A DNA stretch of 56,026 nt from WTJD01 sp964225175. GTDB taxonomy: Bacteria; Pseudomonadota; Gammaproteobacteria; Xanthomonadales; SZUA-36. The notes beneath the pieces are model-generated. The model did no database searches. It was not told the origin of the DNA and saw only the letters and a program-made list of their open reading frames with translations. The stretch is taken from contig CAXQNK010000074.1 of NCBI GenBank assembly GCA_964225175.1, forward strand, positions 1 through 56,026, written 5' to 3'. The translations under genes and the position numbers were made by a program. This document shows, in pieces, positions 9,030 through 17,124 of the stretch. The first letter of the stretch is position 1. Each line of letters opens with the position of its first letter.

Positions 9030-9353
9030 ATGAGCAAGAAATCAAACGTTCTCAAACCCGTCACCGCTGCAGTCAGCATGGCATTTGCCTCGACCCTTTC
9101 CATGACCGCAATCGCCGACACTGCTGAAAATCCTTTCGCAGCCACAGAGCTGAACAGCGGCTACATGGTCGCTGAGCATCATGGCAAAGGCGATGAAGGC
9201 AAATGCGGTGAAGGCAAATGCGGTGAAGGCAAATGCGGCGAGTCCAAGGGCGAAGAAGGTAAATGCGGCGAGTCCAAGGGCGAAGAGGGAAAATGTGGTG
9301 AGGGCAAGGGCGAAGAAGGCAAGTGTGGCGAAGGCAAGTGCGGCGAGAGCTGA
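9030..9353 (+). CDS. hvfA: HvfA-like secreted RiPP precursor with EGKCG repeats
   Basis: A 107-residue precursor with a Sec-type signal peptide (basic MSKKSNVLK, hydrophobic core, likely cleavage after AIA at residue 29) followed by a low-complexity core. Residues 56-105 are ten pentads: seven EGKCG (Cys 59, 64, 69, 79, 89, 99, 104) and three Cys-free pentads (ESKGE twice, EGKGE once). In the Haemophilus HvfA family the EGKCG cysteines are converted by HvfB with HvfC into oxazolone/thioamide groups that bind copper. The downstream genes here are those partners, so the same modification is inferred. A strong Shine-Dalgarno, GGAGGT at 9017-9022, precedes the ATG; high expression is likely. No clear promoter was identified in the upstream 250 bases, and no sigma/anti-sigma pair lies nearby. 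Confidence 0.9.
   Translation: MSKKSNVLKPVTAAVSMAFASTLSMTAIADTAENPFAATELNSGYMVAEHHGKGDEGKCGEGKCGEGKCGESKGEEGKCGESKGEEGKCGEGKGEEGKCGEGKCGES
9195..9344 (+). repeat. 15-bp tandem coding repeat (ten EGKCG-type pentads of hvfA)
   Basis: Ten in-frame 15-base units, variants of GAAGGCAAATGCGGT. Order by translation: C C C - C - C - C C, where C is EGKCG and the dash is a Cys-less unit. Synonymous differences between units (AAA/AAG, TGC/TGT, GGT/GGC) suggest selection on the protein rather than recent slippage alone. Such arrays commonly vary in copy number between strains. Confidence 0.9.
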
Positions 9354-9388
9354 TCGCTGGTGAGTGACACCTGTCAGTTCGAGTCCCG

Positions 9389-10243
9389 ATGATTAACCGC
9401 AGATATTCCGTATCGGGCGCCGGACTTGGTTTGAGGCGGGCCCTGCTGGGCCCGCTCAAAGACCAACCGCTGGCTGCTGTAGATTTCATGGAAATCGCTC
9501 CAGACAACTGGATCGGCGTTGGTGGTCGACGGGGCAAACAACTCAGGGCGTTGACCGAGCGATATCCGTTCGTTTGTCATGGCCTGTCGCTCTCGCTGGG
9601 CGGGCCTGAACCGCTGGACGAGACCTTTATCCGGCGCGTTCGAGATTTTCTCGATAAGCATCGAGTGCGCTTTTACACCGAGCATTTGAGCTATTGCACT
9701 GACGGTGGGCATCTGTATGACCTGATGCCCATCCCCTTTACGGAGGAGGCCATTCACTACGTTTCAGAGAGAATCCGGCGTGTTCAGGACCTGCTCGGCC
9801 GTCGAATCGGTATCGAGAATGTCTCTTACTACGCAGCTCCCGGTGCTGAATTGAGCGAAATCGAGTTTATTTCGGGAGTCCTCAGCGAGGCGGACTGCGA
9901 CTTGCTTCTTGACGTCAACAACGTCTACGTCAACAGCATCAATCATCGCTATGACCCGGTCGGGTTTCTCGAGCAATTACCGGCCGAACGCATCTGTTAC
10001 GGACATGTCGCAGGGCATTTCAACGAGGCGGAGGACCTCATCGTGGACACCCATGGGGCCGACGTCATTCCAGGCGTTTGGAATCTGCTCGAAAAGGCCT
10101 ATGAGCTTTTTGGCGTTTTTCCCACGCTGCTGGAGCGCGATTTTAATATTCCGCCCCTCCAGGCACTGCTCGGCGAAGTGAATCAAATTCGAAAGCTCCA
10201 AGACCGCTGGCGGGCTCATGTGTCCGAAATCGCCACAGCATAA
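9389..10243 (+). CDS. hvfB: DUF692 (MNIO) family iron-dependent oxidase, HvfB-like
   Basis: Cytoplasmic TIM-barrel enzyme of the DUF692 family, now called multinuclear non-heme iron-dependent oxidative enzymes, which modify cysteines in RiPP precursors. The 284 residues show family landmarks: GLGLRRALLGPL near the N-terminus, MEIAPDNWIG, CHGLSLSLGG, YTEHLSYC, IGIENVSYY, LLLDVNNVYVN, GHVAGH and DTHGADV. Their His, Asp and Glu residues ligate the iron centre in characterised members. It lies 35 bases after the EGKCG precursor and overlaps the DUF2063 gene by 26 bases, the standard hvfABC order. Predicted to act on the EGKCG cysteines of HvfA before export. Family assignment is certain; product chemistry is inferred. 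Confidence 0.94.
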   Translation: MINRRYSVSGAGLGLRRALLGPLKDQPLAAVDFMEIAPDNWIGVGGRRGKQLRALTERYPFVCHGLSLSLGGPEPLDETFIRRVRDFLDKHRVRFYTEHLSYCTDGGHLYDLMPIPFTEEAIHYVSERIRRVQDLLGRRIGIENVSYYAAPGAELSEIEFISGVLSEADCDLLLDVNNVYVNSINHRYDPVGFLEQLPAERICYGHVAGHFNEAEDLIVDTHGADVIPGVWNLLEKAYELFGVFPTLLERDFNIPPLQALLGEVNQIRKLQDRWRAHVSEIATA

Positions 10244-11027
10244 AGCGCCGCATCGACTGCTGTCGGCACAGAAAGCATTCGCCGCACACCTGCGCAATCC
10301 AAGCCTGCACCCTCCGCCCGAGGGCATCGAAGATCGAAGAATGGCGATATATCGCCGACTGTTTTTTCGAAACATCGGTCAGTTTCTTGCCAATAATTTT
10401 CCTGTGCTCAGGCAACTTTACACCCCGGATGAGTGGGAAGAACTCGTGCGGGGTTTCTATCATCGCCACCGCGCCGCAACGCCTCTGTTTCCTGAAATTC
10501 CAAGGGAGTTTCTCAGCTATTTGCAAAAAGGATTTACGCCACGAGCCTGCGATCCACCCTTCATGGAGGAGTTGGCACATTACGAGTGGGTCGAATTAGC
10601 CCTCGAACTCGATGAACACGACCTCGCTGCCATTGACGCGGACCCGGAAGGCGATCTGCTGGATCATCCTGTCGTTGTCTCTCCACTGGCCTGGTCGTTG
10701 CAGTATCGGTATCCAGTGCATCGAATCAGTCCCGGTTACAGGCCACAAGAAGCCCCGGAATCGCCCACGTTTCTGATGGTTTACCGAGACCGGCGAGACG
10801 CCGTCCATTTTATGGAACTGAACGCGGTGTCCAGCGCATTGCTGCAATTGCTGAATGAATCCGAGGCACCCTGTGCACGCGAAGCGCTCAGGATACTCGC
10901 TGCATCTCTCGATCACCCGGACCCCGAACAGGTCACCACCTTTGGTCACGAATTAATGAGCGACTGGCGATCGAGGGACATCATCCTGGGCACGCGACCC
11001 ATCGAGAAACAACAGGAGAGCCCCTGA
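10218..11027 (+). CDS. hvfC: DUF2063 family partner protein, HvfC-like
   Basis: Partner of the DUF692 enzyme; in characterised loci it presents the precursor peptide to the oxidase. The 269-residue product carries the DUF2063 N-terminal domain (QKAFAAHLRNP, RMAIYRRLFFRNIGQFLANN, then WEELVRGFYHRH), and a C-terminal part of about 150 residues (HYEWVELALELDE, then PVVVSPLAWSLQYRYPVH), the layout of the longer HvfC proteins with a C-terminal peptide-recognition-like region. The ATG at 10218 lies inside hvfB, implying translational coupling. No signal peptide, so the complex is cytoplasmic. Confidence 0.9.
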   Translation: MCPKSPQHKAPHRLLSAQKAFAAHLRNPSLHPPPEGIEDRRMAIYRRLFFRNIGQFLANNFPVLRQLYTPDEWEELVRGFYHRHRAATPLFPEIPREFLSYLQKGFTPRACDPPFMEELAHYEWVELALELDEHDLAAIDADPEGDLLDHPVVVSPLAWSLQYRYPVHRISPGYRPQEAPESPTFLMVYRDRRDAVHFMELNAVSSALLQLLNESEAPCAREALRILAASLDHPDPEQVTTFGHELMSDWRSRDIILGTRPIEKQQESP

Positions 11028-11028
11028 A

Positions 11029-11715
11029 ATGCACTTAATGGCAATGTACGACGCAACCACCGCCCGGCTTAGAGCCGCCGGAGATTTCGTCTGGCCCCTG
11101 GCTCTGAGGCTGATTCTTTTCTGGGAATTCTGGGAGGCAGGGGTCACCAAGTTCAGGGGCAATAACTGGTTTGCTGACATTCCCTGGGCGAATTGGCAAA
11201 AAGGCTTCCCCTGGCCTTTTGATTGGCTGCCGTCTGATGTGAACTGGTTCCTGGCCACGTGGGCCGAGATGCTGTTTTCCGTTTTCTTGCTGCTGGGGCT
11301 TTTTACCCGCTTCAGCGCATTCTCCCTGATCGTCATCACGATGGTCGCGACGGCAGCGGTACACTGGCCTGCGGAATGGTCATCCTTGTCGGAATTGTGG
11401 TCAGGCTACGTCATTACCGCGCGGGACAGCGGAAATTTCAAACTGCCTTTGCTGTTCCTCATCATGCTGCTGCCCCTCGTGTTTCATGGCGGCGGGCGAA
11501 TCAGCCTGGACCAGGCTTTACTCCGATGGGTCCGCCATCAATCGCCGCTCAAAGGCACCTACTCAGACTCGCTGAGTGCCAGCCTTGCCTTCAGTATCTT
11601 GGGTTTTTCCTGGGTCTGGGTTGAACCCCTCTGGGGTGGAATACTGTTTGGCCTTGCCATTGCGAGCGGAGTGAGGTTCTACCTTAGCGGCCAGGGTGCA
11701 GGCCTGAGAACATAA
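11029..11715 (+). CDS. hvfD: DoxX family membrane protein, HvfD-like
   Basis: Inner-membrane protein of the DoxX family, the usual fourth gene of hvf-type loci; its role is unproven, with electron transfer or export support suggested. Of 228 residues, the first hydrophobic helix holds the DoxX pattern RLILFWEFWEAGVTKFRG, followed by WAEMLFSVFLLLGLFTRFSA, a third helix (LIVITMVATAAVHW) and LPLLFLIMLLPLVFHGGGRI; a further pair of hydrophobic stretches ends the protein. The stop of hvfC is one base upstream, with AGGAG just before it. Starts at 11029, 11038 and 11044 are all possible. The last 37 bases overlap the convergent TraB/GumN gene. Confidence 0.88.
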   Translation: MHLMAMYDATTARLRAAGDFVWPLALRLILFWEFWEAGVTKFRGNNWFADIPWANWQKGFPWPFDWLPSDVNWFLATWAEMLFSVFLLLGLFTRFSAFSLIVITMVATAAVHWPAEWSSLSELWSGYVITARDSGNFKLPLLFLIMLLPLVFHGGGRISLDQALLRWVRHQSPLKGTYSDSLSASLAFSILGFSWVWVEPLWGGILFGLAIASGVRFYLSGQGAGLRT

Positions 11716-12596
11716 CCCGCTTCCCTGAATAGCGAAAGCAATCCTTTCGGGCCGGGCAGATGCAAGGCCCCCACGGCGATAAAGACCCTACCTTCTTCGA
11801 GCAAGGTCAGCGCGCTGTCCAACATCACCTGGTTGCGTGCGTCCACCCCGCGATCAATAAATGCCACCCTGAGCGACTCATCAAGGTCTTGCAACTCGCT
11901 CATGGCAAGCGCATGCAGCTGGCGTAAATCCCCACCCAGGTAGACATCGACCATCTGATCGTGGAGCGCCTCAACAGTCTCCAGCTCCGACAGGGCATGC
12001 CCGATCAAGGCGAGTTGCTGCGCCCGAGGCAGTTCCTCCAGGAACGCCAACTGCTGGCCCAGGCGCTCCAGTCCCACCACATCGAGACCACTGCCGGAGG
12101 CTCGCAAAGAGAGCGAAAAATCCATGAAAAGTCCGGTTTTAGGTGCCGGCACACTCAAGGTCATCACCGCTGCCCACGGTTGCAAATTCAAGATGGCATC
12201 TTTCGACAGACCATAGTTGATCAGCGCAGCCTCTAAATGATTGAAAACTGTCTCACCGACGATAGTTCTCAAGTCCTCTCCCTCGGGCAATTTCATGCGT
12301 TGCTGTAACTCCAAGAGTGTCGGCATGTCGGGGACCAGCTCCATCGCAAATATCCGGTGGCCCTGCATTTGCGCAAGAAATTCCGGAGTGAAATCCAGAA
12401 CCCGCGGATCCTCACTGTGAATCGTGCCGAGCAGTTGACCACGCAGCCCGCTTGCGTCCTCTATATACCAGTGCAAGGCGGTATCTTCCTGCGCTCTCAG
12501 CGCAGGGCTTCCCAAGCCCAGGAGCATGGTTACAACGAAGGCGACCGGGACCGGACAACTCCGCAGCAGGAACATGGCAAAACTCACGCCTTTCAC
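11679..12596 (-). CDS. TraB/GumN family secreted protein
   Basis: A 305-residue protein with a signal peptide (RSCPVPVAFVVTMLLGLGSPALRAQ) and a TraB/GumN domain, a fold related to the Tiki/EreA metal-dependent peptidases. The metal-motif-like ends are present: GTIHSED near residue 57 and VGALHLPGPKGLLSLFREAGY near the C-terminus. Enzymatic activity in bacterial members is uncharacterised. The GTG at 12596 has an AGGAG nine bases upstream; an ATG at codon 8 is the alternative. It diverges from rnt with only 42 bases between starts, and converges on hvfD with a 37-base overlap, so antisense pairing of those 3' ends is possible. No functional tie to the hvf locus is evident. Confidence 0.85.
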   Translation of the reverse strand: MKGVSFAMFLLRSCPVPVAFVVTMLLGLGSPALRAQEDTALHWYIEDASGLRGQLLGTIHSEDPRVLDFTPEFLAQMQGHRIFAMELVPDMPTLLELQQRMKLPEGEDLRTIVGETVFNHLEAALINYGLSKDAILNLQPWAAVMTLSVPAPKTGLFMDFSLSLRASGSGLDVVGLERLGQQLAFLEELPRAQQLALIGHALSELETVEALHDQMVDVYLGGDLRQLHALAMSELQDLDESLRVAFIDRGVDARNQVMLDSALTLLEEGRVFIAVGALHLPGPKGLLSLFREAGYVLRPAPWPLR

Positions 12597-12638
12597 TTAT
12601 GCTCACTCCTATTCGGCAGCCGTGAAAGGCCACAGTAT

Positions 12639-13244
12639 ATGCCAAGCATTTCAGACCGATTTCGCGGCTTCCTTCCGGTAGTCATGGATCTTGAAACCGG
12701 CGGTTTCAATCCGAGCACCGACGCTCTACTGGAAATGGCTATATGCATGCTGGCCATGGATGACTTTGGTCGACTGGTTATCGCAGACTCCCTGTGCCTG
12801 CACATCGAGCCCTTTGATGGCGCGGTGATCCATCAAAAGTCGCTCGAATTTACGGGAATTGATCTCGACGACCCGGAGCGCAACCCGCTGGTGGAGAAGG
12901 AGGCCCTGCGCCAGCTGTGTTTGCCGGTCCGTAAAGAAGTCCGCGCCACCGGCTGCCAACGCGCCATCATGGTGGCTCATAACCCCATTTTTGACCTAGG
13001 CTTTTTTAACGCCATGGTTGAACGCACCGGTTACAAACGAAATCCGTTTCATCCATTCAGTTCCTTTGACACCGCTACTCTGGGTGGCCTGGTTTTTGGA
13101 CAGACCGTATTGTCGCGCGCTGCTCAATCGGCGGGAATTGAGTGGAACGAGTCATTGGCGCACTCAGCATTGTACGATGCCACCAAAACCGCCGAGTTGT
13201 TCTGTGCGATAGTCAATCGCTGGAAGATCCTTACCGGCGTGTAG
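12639..13244 (+). CDS. rnt: Ribonuclease T
   Basis: DEDDh 3'-5' exoribonuclease that trims the 3' CCA ends of tRNAs and matures other stable RNAs. The 201 residues show Exo I (VMDLETGGFNP, two acidic ligands), Exo II (AHNPIFDLGFFNAM) and Exo III with the catalytic His (HSALYDATKTAELF). The frame is open well upstream, but MPSISDRFRGFLPVVMDLETGG at 12639 is the natural start, with AAAGG about ten bases before it. Slightly shorter than the E. coli enzyme (about 215). Its end overlaps the convergent hyuB-like gene by 14 bases. Confidence 0.95.
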   Translation: MPSISDRFRGFLPVVMDLETGGFNPSTDALLEMAICMLAMDDFGRLVIADSLCLHIEPFDGAVIHQKSLEFTGIDLDDPERNPLVEKEALRQLCLPVRKEVRATGCQRAIMVAHNPIFDLGFFNAMVERTGYKRNPFHPFSSFDTATLGGLVFGQTVLSRAAQSAGIEWNESLAHSALYDATKTAELFCAIVNRWKILTGV

Positions 13245-14778
13245 AGTCAGGCTTGCCGAAACCGCCCCCGCCGGGGGTGTCAATTTCCAGCAACTGCCCG
13301 GCGTTCACCGACCTGGCCACTTTTGCGGGTAAAACCTCTCCATCCAGGCGGTTTTCGCCCGGTTTTCCGTCTTGGCCACCCGCCAGCCCCCACGGCGCCC
13401 TGCGACGTCGCTCGCTGAGAACGGTCACCTGGGCATCTGCAAGAAACCGGTAGGCACGCGAGACGCCATCTCCGCCGTGATTTCGCCCCGCGCCCCCTGA
13501 AGCAGAGCGAATGGCATAGTGTTCAATCCTGAGCGGATAGTGCCTTTCCACAACTTCGACAGGCGTATTGAGCGTGTTGGTCATGTGGCTATGTCTGGCG
13601 TCACAGCCATGCGCATGACTGCAGGCTCCATGACCGCCGGCAAGCGTCTCGTAGTAATCCCAGCCCCCCTCGCCCCGGGCCCCCATGGCCAGGTTAGTCA
13701 TAGTGCCTTGCGCGGCCGCCGGAATGCGCTCAGGATCCGCGAGCGCTAACGCACCACACACGGCATCCACAATCCTGGTACTGGTCTCCACGTTCCCTGC
13801 AGCGACCGCGCTGGGCGCAAGCGCATTGACGAGGCAGCCTGGCGGCGCCTGGATATCGATATTTCGCATCGCACCATCGCAGGCAGGTACATCGGAGGGC
13901 ATGAGGCAACGGAAAACGTAAAAGACCGCGGCGGCCGTCACGGGCAGAGGACAATTCAGATTGCCCGGAACCGCATCCGAAGTGCCGGTAAAATCAACCA
14001 GCGCCTTGCCGCCGGCCAGCGAGACAGTCACTGTGACAGGCAGATCCAAATGCCCTTGGCCATCGTCGTCGAGATAATCGGTGAAGCGATACTGTCCCTC
14101 GGGCAACTCCGCGAGGCTCGCGGTTGCCAATTGGCATGCATAGTCTTGCAGATCCTCACAATGACTCACAAAGGCACGGTAGTGCGAGCCCTCAACGAGT
14201 TCCAGCAACCTGCGTTCCATGAGACGGTTTGCGGCCGCCTGGGCGCTGAAGTCCCCCATCGAGAGATCTGGATCATGCAAGCGTTGCATCACCGGGTCGA
14301 GCACCGATGGCACCCATCGCCCATCAGCTATGATCTTGATAGGCGCGAGAATAATCCCCTCTTCCTCCAGTGACCGGCTCAGCGGCATCGAACCGGGCGC
14401 CTCTGCGCCAATGTCAGCGTGATGCGCGCGATTGGCGGCGAAGCCAACCAACCGCTCGTCCAGAAACACGGGTGAGATGAAGGTCACATCGGGGAGGTGC
14501 GTCCCCCCGCGATAGGGATCATTGAGCACGACCATGTCGCCGGGAGCCCAGTCCACGCCCTGAACCAGGTCAGCCATGGCAAAGGCCATGCTGCCAAGAT
14601 GTACGGGGATATGCGTTGCCTGGCCGAGAAGACGACCCCGTGCGTCAAACAGGGCACAGGAGTAATCGAGTCGATCGCGAATATTAGGGGAAAAGGCGAC
14701 CTTCCCCAACAGGGCGCCCGCCTCTTCGCAAACCGCGGCAACGCGACTCGCGAACAAGCTCAGAGCAACGCCGTTCAA
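13231..14778 (-). CDS. Hydantoinase B / 5-oxoprolinase B-family protein, orphan subunit
   Basis: Homologue of the B subunit of N-methylhydantoinase and 5-oxoprolinase, ATP-dependent amide-ring openers. The 515 residues match the family from LFASRVAAVCEEAGALLGKVAFSPN-like start (split here: AFSPNIRDRLDYSC) through GDMVVLNDPYRGGTHLPD, then RAHHADIGAEAPGSMP and the late segment EVVERHYPLRIEHYAIR to GGGGFGKPDS. The A subunit that normally accompanies it is not in the window. The start is a TTG at 14778 overlapping the purE stop (TTGA), so translation seems coupled to purE, an odd pairing. Substrate cannot be predicted; 5-oxoproline, hydantoins or acetone-carboxylase-type substrates are all within the family. 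Confidence 0.88.
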   Translation of the reverse strand: MNGVALSLFASRVAAVCEEAGALLGKVAFSPNIRDRLDYSCALFDARGRLLGQATHIPVHLGSMAFAMADLVQGVDWAPGDMVVLNDPYRGGTHLPDVTFISPVFLDERLVGFAANRAHHADIGAEAPGSMPLSRSLEEEGIILAPIKIIADGRWVPSVLDPVMQRLHDPDLSMGDFSAQAAANRLMERRLLELVEGSHYRAFVSHCEDLQDYACQLATASLAELPEGQYRFTDYLDDDGQGHLDLPVTVTVSLAGGKALVDFTGTSDAVPGNLNCPLPVTAAAVFYVFRCLMPSDVPACDGAMRNIDIQAPPGCLVNALAPSAVAAGNVETSTRIVDAVCGALALADPERIPAAAQGTMTNLAMGARGEGGWDYYETLAGGHGACSHAHGCDARHSHMTNTLNTPVEVVERHYPLRIEHYAIRSASGGAGRNHGGDGVSRAYRFLADAQVTVLSERRRRAPWGLAGGQDGKPGENRLDGEVLPAKVARSVNAGQLLEIDTPGGGGFGKPDSTRR

Positions 14779-15272
14779 GCTTCCCGTGGATCTGGGTTGG
14801 CGAGCACCACTTCCCGACGCTGTTTGCGCTGTGCGACGAGGGCCGCGCTGATTTCCGGATATTTCAGGCCAAGAATCGATGCTGCGAGAAAAGCTGCATT
14901 GGTTGCCCCCGCCTTCCCTACCGCAAGGGTGCCAACGGGAATCCCCGGTGGCATCTGGACGATGGACAACAAGGCGTCCATACCACTGAAGGCGGAAGAC
15001 AGCACGGGCACACCAAGCACCGGAATGGTGGTCTTGGCAGCTAAAACGCCCGGAAGGGCAGCGGCCATTCCAGCGCCGGCAATCAGCACTTCGAGACCCC
15101 GCTCCGAGGCGGTGGATGCGTATTCAAAAGCAACATCAGGGGTGCGATGAGCCGAAATCACACGGGTTTCATTGGGAATATTCATGGCATCGAGCGTGTC
15201 GGCTGCATTTTTCATGACGTCCCAGTCGGAATGGGAACCCATGATGATGCCCACGAGGGGTTGATTGTTCAC
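14775..15272 (-). CDS. purE: N5-carboxyaminoimidazole ribonucleotide mutase
   Basis: Class I PurE, which converts N5-CAIR to CAIR in de novo purine synthesis. The 165 residues contain MGSHSDWDVM, ISAHRTPD with the catalytic His, GAGMAAALPG and the late GKAGATNAAFLA, all standard. The start is GTG at 15272 with GAGG about nine bases upstream. PurK, usually the next gene, is absent; a hydantoinase-B-like gene overlaps the stop instead. The upstream region (15273-15387) is a divergent promoter region shared with the Trm112-like gene. Confidence 0.97.
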   Translation of the reverse strand: MNNQPLVGIIMGSHSDWDVMKNAADTLDAMNIPNETRVISAHRTPDVAFEYASTASERGLEVLIAGAGMAAALPGVLAAKTTIPVLGVPVLSSAFSGMDALLSIVQMPPGIPVGTLAVGKAGATNAAFLAASILGLKYPEISAALVAQRKQRREVVLANPDPREA

Positions 15273-15387
15273 CTGTGACTACCTCTACAACATGGATGAA
15301 AAGAAAAAGGGATAGTGTACCAGCCGATTCAATTTCAAACAGCCGCAAGTTACCGTAAAATGCGCGGTAGCCACGCAGGAGTCAGAT

Positions 15388-15654
15388 ATGCCCATCGACG
15401 GAAAACTTCTCGAAATCCTGTGCTGCCCGGTCAGCAAATCGCCCTTGTCGATGTTGTCCGCAGCGCGCCTCGAAAAGCTCAATACGGCTATCGCAAACGG
15501 CGAGGTCAAATTCATCGACGGCCGGGTCGTTGAATGCCCGCTCGAGGAAGCACTGCTCACAGAAGACCGAAAGGTCATTTACGCTATCGAAGACCACATT
15601 CCCATCCTGCTGGAAGACAAAGGCATCGGCACCACGCAGTTGCAGGATTTCTGA
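15388..15654 (+). CDS. Trm112 family small protein (YcaR/UPF0434-like)
   Basis: An 88-residue protein starting MPIDGKLLEILCCPVSKSPL, the Trm112-like fold. Bacterial members are small proteins of poorly defined function; eukaryotic Trm112 activates methyltransferases. Only part of the zinc-ribbon cysteines of archaeal and eukaryotic members is retained here (CCP and a later VVECPL). The central segment (ANGEVKFIDGRVVECPLEEAL) is longer than in E. coli YcaR (60 residues). Good Shine-Dalgarno CAGGAGT before the ATG. Its stop lies three bases from the stop of the convergent FAD dehydrogenase. Confidence 0.85.
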   Translation: MPIDGKLLEILCCPVSKSPLSMLSAARLEKLNTAIANGEVKFIDGRVVECPLEEALLTEDRKVIYAIEDHIPILLEDKGIGTTQLQDF

Positions 15655-15657
15655 ATG

Positions 15658-17055
15658 CTAAAGAATTTTACCGGGGTTCAATATGCCGTCCGGGTCAAAA
15701 ACCGCTTTGATTCCGCGCATCAAATCGATTTCATCGGCTGAACGACAATAAGGCAGAAAGGGCTGCTTCAGCAAGCCAATACCGTGTTCTGCAGACACAC
15801 TGCCCCCGAAGCGGGCTGTGAGCTCGTAGATTTTCTCGTTTGCGTGTGCGCAGCTGGATTCGAAGTCCGCGGTGTCAAGCCCGCCGGGTTTTAGAATATT
15901 GAGGTGCAGGTTCCCGTCGCCGACATGCCCGTACCACAACACCTGGAAATCGGGCAACTCCCGAGCTACCAGGTGATCGAGTGCCTCCAGATAATCGGGC
16001 AAGCGGGACAATCGCACCGACAAATCGTTCTTGTAAGGTGTATGCGGAGCCGCAGCCTCAGAAATGCACTCACGATACCGCCACAACTGGCGATTTTGTG
16101 ACCCGCTTTGACTGAGTACGCCATCGATCACTGATCCCTGCCCGAGACATTCCTCCAAAACCTGCATGCAAGTGTTTTCCCGCTCCGCCACTGAAACCGC
16201 TGGGGTATCGAATTCAAGCAGAACGAAATAGGCCGCCTCGCATGCCAGTGGAGGCGGTAACTGCAAATGCTTGCAGACGAGCTGCATGGCGGCCGAGGAG
16301 AAAAATTCACAGGCTGAGAGCTCGAGTTCGGATTGCAATCGCTGCAGCACCACGGGTATTTCGTGAATGCTCGGAAGTGCCAGCAAGAGAACCCGTGAGG
16401 GCAATGGAGGAACGGTCAGACGCAAGGTGGCCTCCACGATCAATCCCAGGGTGCCTTCGCTCCCGATCATCAGGTGCCTGAGGTCATACCCGCTGGCGTT
16501 TTTAACCAGCCCACGGTTCAGGTTCAGCAAACGTCCCCGACCATCCACCACCTTCAGCCCCGCCACGCGATCACGAGTCAATCCATGCCTGAGCACCCGA
16601 ATGCCGCCCGCGTTGGTGGCGATCGTTCCACCAATCTGCGCCGAACCCTCGGCACCAAAGCTGACGGGATAGTAGAGACCCTTTTGTTCCGCATAGGCCT
16701 GAACGCTGGCCGTGACCACTCCGGCCTGAACGCGGAGCAAACGGCCGACCGGATCGAAATCCATGATCTCGCGCATCCTTTCCATGGACACCACCCACTC
16801 ACCATTGGCCGCCACCGCCCCGCCACTTAACCCCGTGCGCCCACCCGAGGGGACCAGCGACAATTTCAAATCCCTGGCCAGGCCCACCAGCGCCATCACC
16901 TGACGGGCATGGTCCGGAAACACGACACCCGCGGCTGAAGGCAAATGAAAACGGGTCCAGTCCTGTGCGTAATCACGAACGATATCGGGGTCGATGGAAG
17001 CCTCCAGCCCATGGCAGCGGCTCAGGAAGAGGGATTGCAGCTCTTGTGGTTTCAT
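15658..17055 (-). CDS. FAD-linked 2-hydroxyacid dehydrogenase (GlcD/D-LDH family)
   Basis: Flavoprotein of the vanillyl-alcohol-oxidase superfamily that oxidises 2-hydroxyacids such as D-lactate, glycolate or D-2-hydroxyglutarate, usually passing electrons to the quinone pool. The 465 residues hold an N-terminal FAD-binding-4 domain with PSGGRTGLSGGAVA near residue 69 and GGTIATNAGGIRVLRHG near 145, and a C-terminal FAD-oxidase domain with the metal-binding WYGHVGDGNLHLNI and SAEHGIGLLK. No signal peptide or iron-sulfur fusion. Substrate cannot be decided from motifs. It diverges from the secreted protein gene at 17125. Confidence 0.92.
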   Translation of the reverse strand: MKPQELQSLFLSRCHGLEASIDPDIVRDYAQDWTRFHLPSAAGVVFPDHARQVMALVGLARDLKLSLVPSGGRTGLSGGAVAANGEWVVSMERMREIMDFDPVGRLLRVQAGVVTASVQAYAEQKGLYYPVSFGAEGSAQIGGTIATNAGGIRVLRHGLTRDRVAGLKVVDGRGRLLNLNRGLVKNASGYDLRHLMIGSEGTLGLIVEATLRLTVPPLPSRVLLLALPSIHEIPVVLQRLQSELELSACEFFSSAAMQLVCKHLQLPPPLACEAAYFVLLEFDTPAVSVAERENTCMQVLEECLGQGSVIDGVLSQSGSQNRQLWRYRECISEAAAPHTPYKNDLSVRLSRLPDYLEALDHLVARELPDFQVLWYGHVGDGNLHLNILKPGGLDTADFESSCAHANEKIYELTARFGGSVSAEHGIGLLKQPFLPYCRSADEIDLMRGIKAVFDPDGILNPGKIL

Positions 17056-17088
17056 TGCCCGTTCCGTGTCAACTCCGCGTGCACCCCG

Positions 17089-17117
17089 GTCGCACCCGCA
17101 TCATGCTAGCTTATAAT
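17089..17117 (+). promoter_or_regulatory. Sigma-70-like promoter with perfect TATAAT for the gene at 17125
   Basis: TATAAT at 17112-17117, preceded at 17 bp by GTCGCA (three of six matches to TTGACA). The expected transcription start, about seven bases past the -10, falls on or next to the ATG at 17125, suggesting a leaderless mRNA. The -35 is weak, so this rests mainly on the -10 box. Confidence 0.45.
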
Positions 17118-17124
17118 GGAGCGC

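Noticed and set aside
9195..9344. Short regular repeats that could suggest a CRISPR array
   Set aside because: The 15-base units are contiguous, in frame and without spacers; they encode the EGKCG array.
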